From an uncultured Eubacteriales bacterium (GTDB taxonomy: Bacteria; Bacillota; Clostridia; Oscillospirales; Acutalibacteraceae): a stretch of 7,893 bases of DNA. The translations under genes were made by a program, and so were the position numbers. A model generated the notes under the pieces. The model searched no databases. It was not told the DNA's origin and worked only from the letters and a program-made list of their open reading frames with translations. The stretch lies in NCBI GenBank assembly GCA_900321665.1, contig ONWY01000051.1, forward strand, positions 1-7,893, written 5' to 3'. Below, piece after piece: positions 6,795 through 7,893 of the stretch (position 1 is its first letter; every line of letters begins with the position of its first letter).

Positions 6795-7893
6795 TGGCAA
6801 TGATGTGTTCAAGATGCGGTAAAAGACCCGCAGTCATCTTCATTTCAAAACCCGAAAACAACAACAATAAGCCGGAGGGATTGTGCTTGACCTGTGCAAA
6901 GGAATTAAATATCGGTCCCGTGAAGCAATTGATGGAGCAGATGGGGATTACCGATGATGATTTGGAAGCCGCTCAAGACCAGCTCTCGCAGTTGATGAGC
7001 GATAACGACGGCGATTTTGAATTAGGCGGTGCGCAACCGCTGCCCTTTATGAACTTCATGCAGGGGAACGGTGCGCAACAAAAGCAAGAAGAGGAGCCTT
7101 CCTCCCAATCGGAAGAGGGGAGCGAAAACAACAAAAAACAAAAAAATAAAAGCAAGCGCAAATACCTGCACTCCTATTGCACCGATTTAACGAAAAAAGC
7201 GGCAAACAATGAAATCGACCGCATTATCGGTAGGGATAAAGAAATTGCAAGGGTGATTCAAATCCTTTGCAGAAGAACCAAAAATAACCCTTGTTTGGTA
7301 GGCGAGCCCGGTGTCGGTAAAACTGCTATTGCCGAGGGCATTGCGCTCAAAATAGCACAGGGCGAGGTTCCGGCGAAGCTTGCAGACAAAGAAATCTTTT
7401 TGTTGGATTTAACGGCTCTGGTAGCCGGCACGCAGTTTAGAGGGCAATTTGAAAGCCGCATCAAGGGACTGATTGATGAGGTCAAAAAAGAGGGCAATAT
7501 TATTCTCTTTATTGATGAGGTGCATAATCTTGTCGGCTCCGGCGGTGACAGCGAGGGCACGATGAATGCGGCGAATATTCTGAAGCCTGCGCTTTCGCGC
7601 GGCTCGATTCAGGTTATCGGCGCGACCACCTTTGATGAATACAGAAAGTATATTGAGAAGGATTCCGCACTCGAGCGCAGATTCCAGCCTGTCAGCGTGG
7701 AGGAACCCTCTTTGGATGATACAACGCAGATTCTCTTAGGCATCAAGGACTACTACGAGGATTTCCACCGCGTGAAAATCTCGGATGAATTGATTCGCAA
7801 GACCGTAGAGTTATCTGAGCGCTATATTAACGACAGATTCTTGCCCGACAAGGCGATTGATTTGTTGGATGAAGCGTGCACTTGTGCAAATTT
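6794..7893 (+). CDS. ClpE-like AAA+ ATPase (Hsp100 unfoldase), N-terminal part, 3' end outside window
   Basis: The reading frame stays open from the ATG at 6794 to the window edge (366 codons visible). Residues 5-34 form a four-cysteine zinc finger (CSRC at 5-8, CLTC at 31-34), as at the N terminus of ClpE and McsA. A helical segment (42-69) and a low-complexity Gln/Glu/Ser/Asn/Lys linker (90-123) follow. AAA+ domain 1 has Walker A GEPGVGKT (170-177), pore-loop GTQFRGQFE (212-220), Walker B ILFIDE (237-242), sensor-1 GATT (276-279) and arginine-finger ERRF (294-297). No Clp_N repeats are present, unlike ClpC or ClpB. Such ATPases unfold substrates for ClpP; the ClpP-binding loop, middle domain and second ATPase domain lie outside the window. 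ATGs at 6800 and 6803 are alternative starts; GGTGA at 6783-6787 favours 6794. ClpC-type naming in databases is possible. Confidence 0.9.
   Translation, partial: MAMMCSRCGKRPAVIFISKPENNNNKPEGLCLTCAKELNIGPVKQLMEQMGITDDDLEAAQDQLSQLMSDNDGDFELGGAQPLPFMNFMQGNGAQQKQEEEPSSQSEEGSENNKKQKNKSKRKYLHSYCTDLTKKAANNEIDRIIGRDKEIARVIQILCRRTKNNPCLVGEPGVGKTAIAEGIALKIAQGEVPAKLADKEIFLLDLTALVAGTQFRGQFESRIKGLIDEVKKEGNIILFIDEVHNLVGSGGDSEGTMNAANILKPALSRGSIQVIGATTFDEYRKYIEKDSALERRFQPVSVEEPSLDDTTQILLGIKDYYEDFHRVKISDELIRKTVELSERYINDRFLPDKAIDLLDEACTCAN
7141..7149 (+). promoter_or_regulatory. Candidate -1 slippery heptamer with stop in the shifted frame
   Basis: In the frame of the ClpE-like gene the bases read A AAA AAT at 7141-7147, matching the X XXY YYZ pattern. 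After a -1 shift the next codon is TAA (7147-7149). A purine-rich GAGGGGAGC lies about 18 nt upstream (7114-7122), further away than the stimulatory site in E. coli dnaX. A-rich codons encoding the Lys/Asn linker could produce this by chance; function is unproven. Confidence 0.2.

Noticed and set aside
7482..7500. GGTCAAA resembling half of a CtsR operator
   Set aside because: It lies inside the ATPase coding region (encoding VKKEG), the second heptad is missing, and operators of this type sit at promoters.

Overview
The window is a gap-free run of ten genes, all on the + strand: the 3' end of glmM, a class I SAM-dependent methyltransferase, ecfA1, ecfA2, ecfT, truA, a membrane-anchored propeller-like protein of unknown function (resembling DUF5711), a CvpA-family membrane protein, a CDP-alcohol phosphatidyltransferase, and the 5' part of a ClpE-like AAA+ unfoldase that runs off the right edge. 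The ORF set points to a low-to-moderate-GC Firmicute of class Clostridia, most likely Oscillospiraceae/Ruminococcaceae-like. The reasons are the group II ECF module next to truA, strong GGAG-type ribosome binding sites, use of GTG and TTG starts, and the Clostridia-type DUF5711/CvpA pair. The assignment is inference from gene content, not a database match.

Layout: 1-129 is the glmM tail (cell-wall amino sugar synthesis). 129-995 is the methyltransferase. 992-3481 is the complete energising module of a group II ECF vitamin/metal transporter (two ATPases and the T component). No substrate-binding S component is present, so S proteins must be encoded elsewhere. 3482-4234 is truA (tRNA pseudouridine synthase). 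4224-6794 holds three membrane-associated proteins: a propeller-like protein outside the membrane, CvpA-like, and a phospholipid head-group synthase with an extra C-terminal membrane domain. 6794 to the end encodes an Hsp100 unfoldase whose N terminus is a four-cysteine zinc finger.

Every junction overlaps or abuts: 1, 4, 20, 4, 0, 11, 4, 14 and 1 nt, in order. There is no intergenic DNA in which a promoter or terminator could sit outside coding sequence, and I see no rho-independent terminator, RNA gene, mobile element, repeat array or CRISPR. The window reads as an internal slice of one long co-transcribed, translationally coupled housekeeping operon, with its promoter upstream of position 1.

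Most of this is ordinary core-genome content. The points that deserve a second look are: the approximately 40-residue blade-like periodicity and seven cysteines of the protein at 4224-5465; the two-helix C-terminal extension of the CDP-alcohol phosphatidyltransferase; the zinc-finger N terminus of the Clp ATPase; and a candidate -1 frameshift heptamer in its linker that would lead straight to a stop codon.
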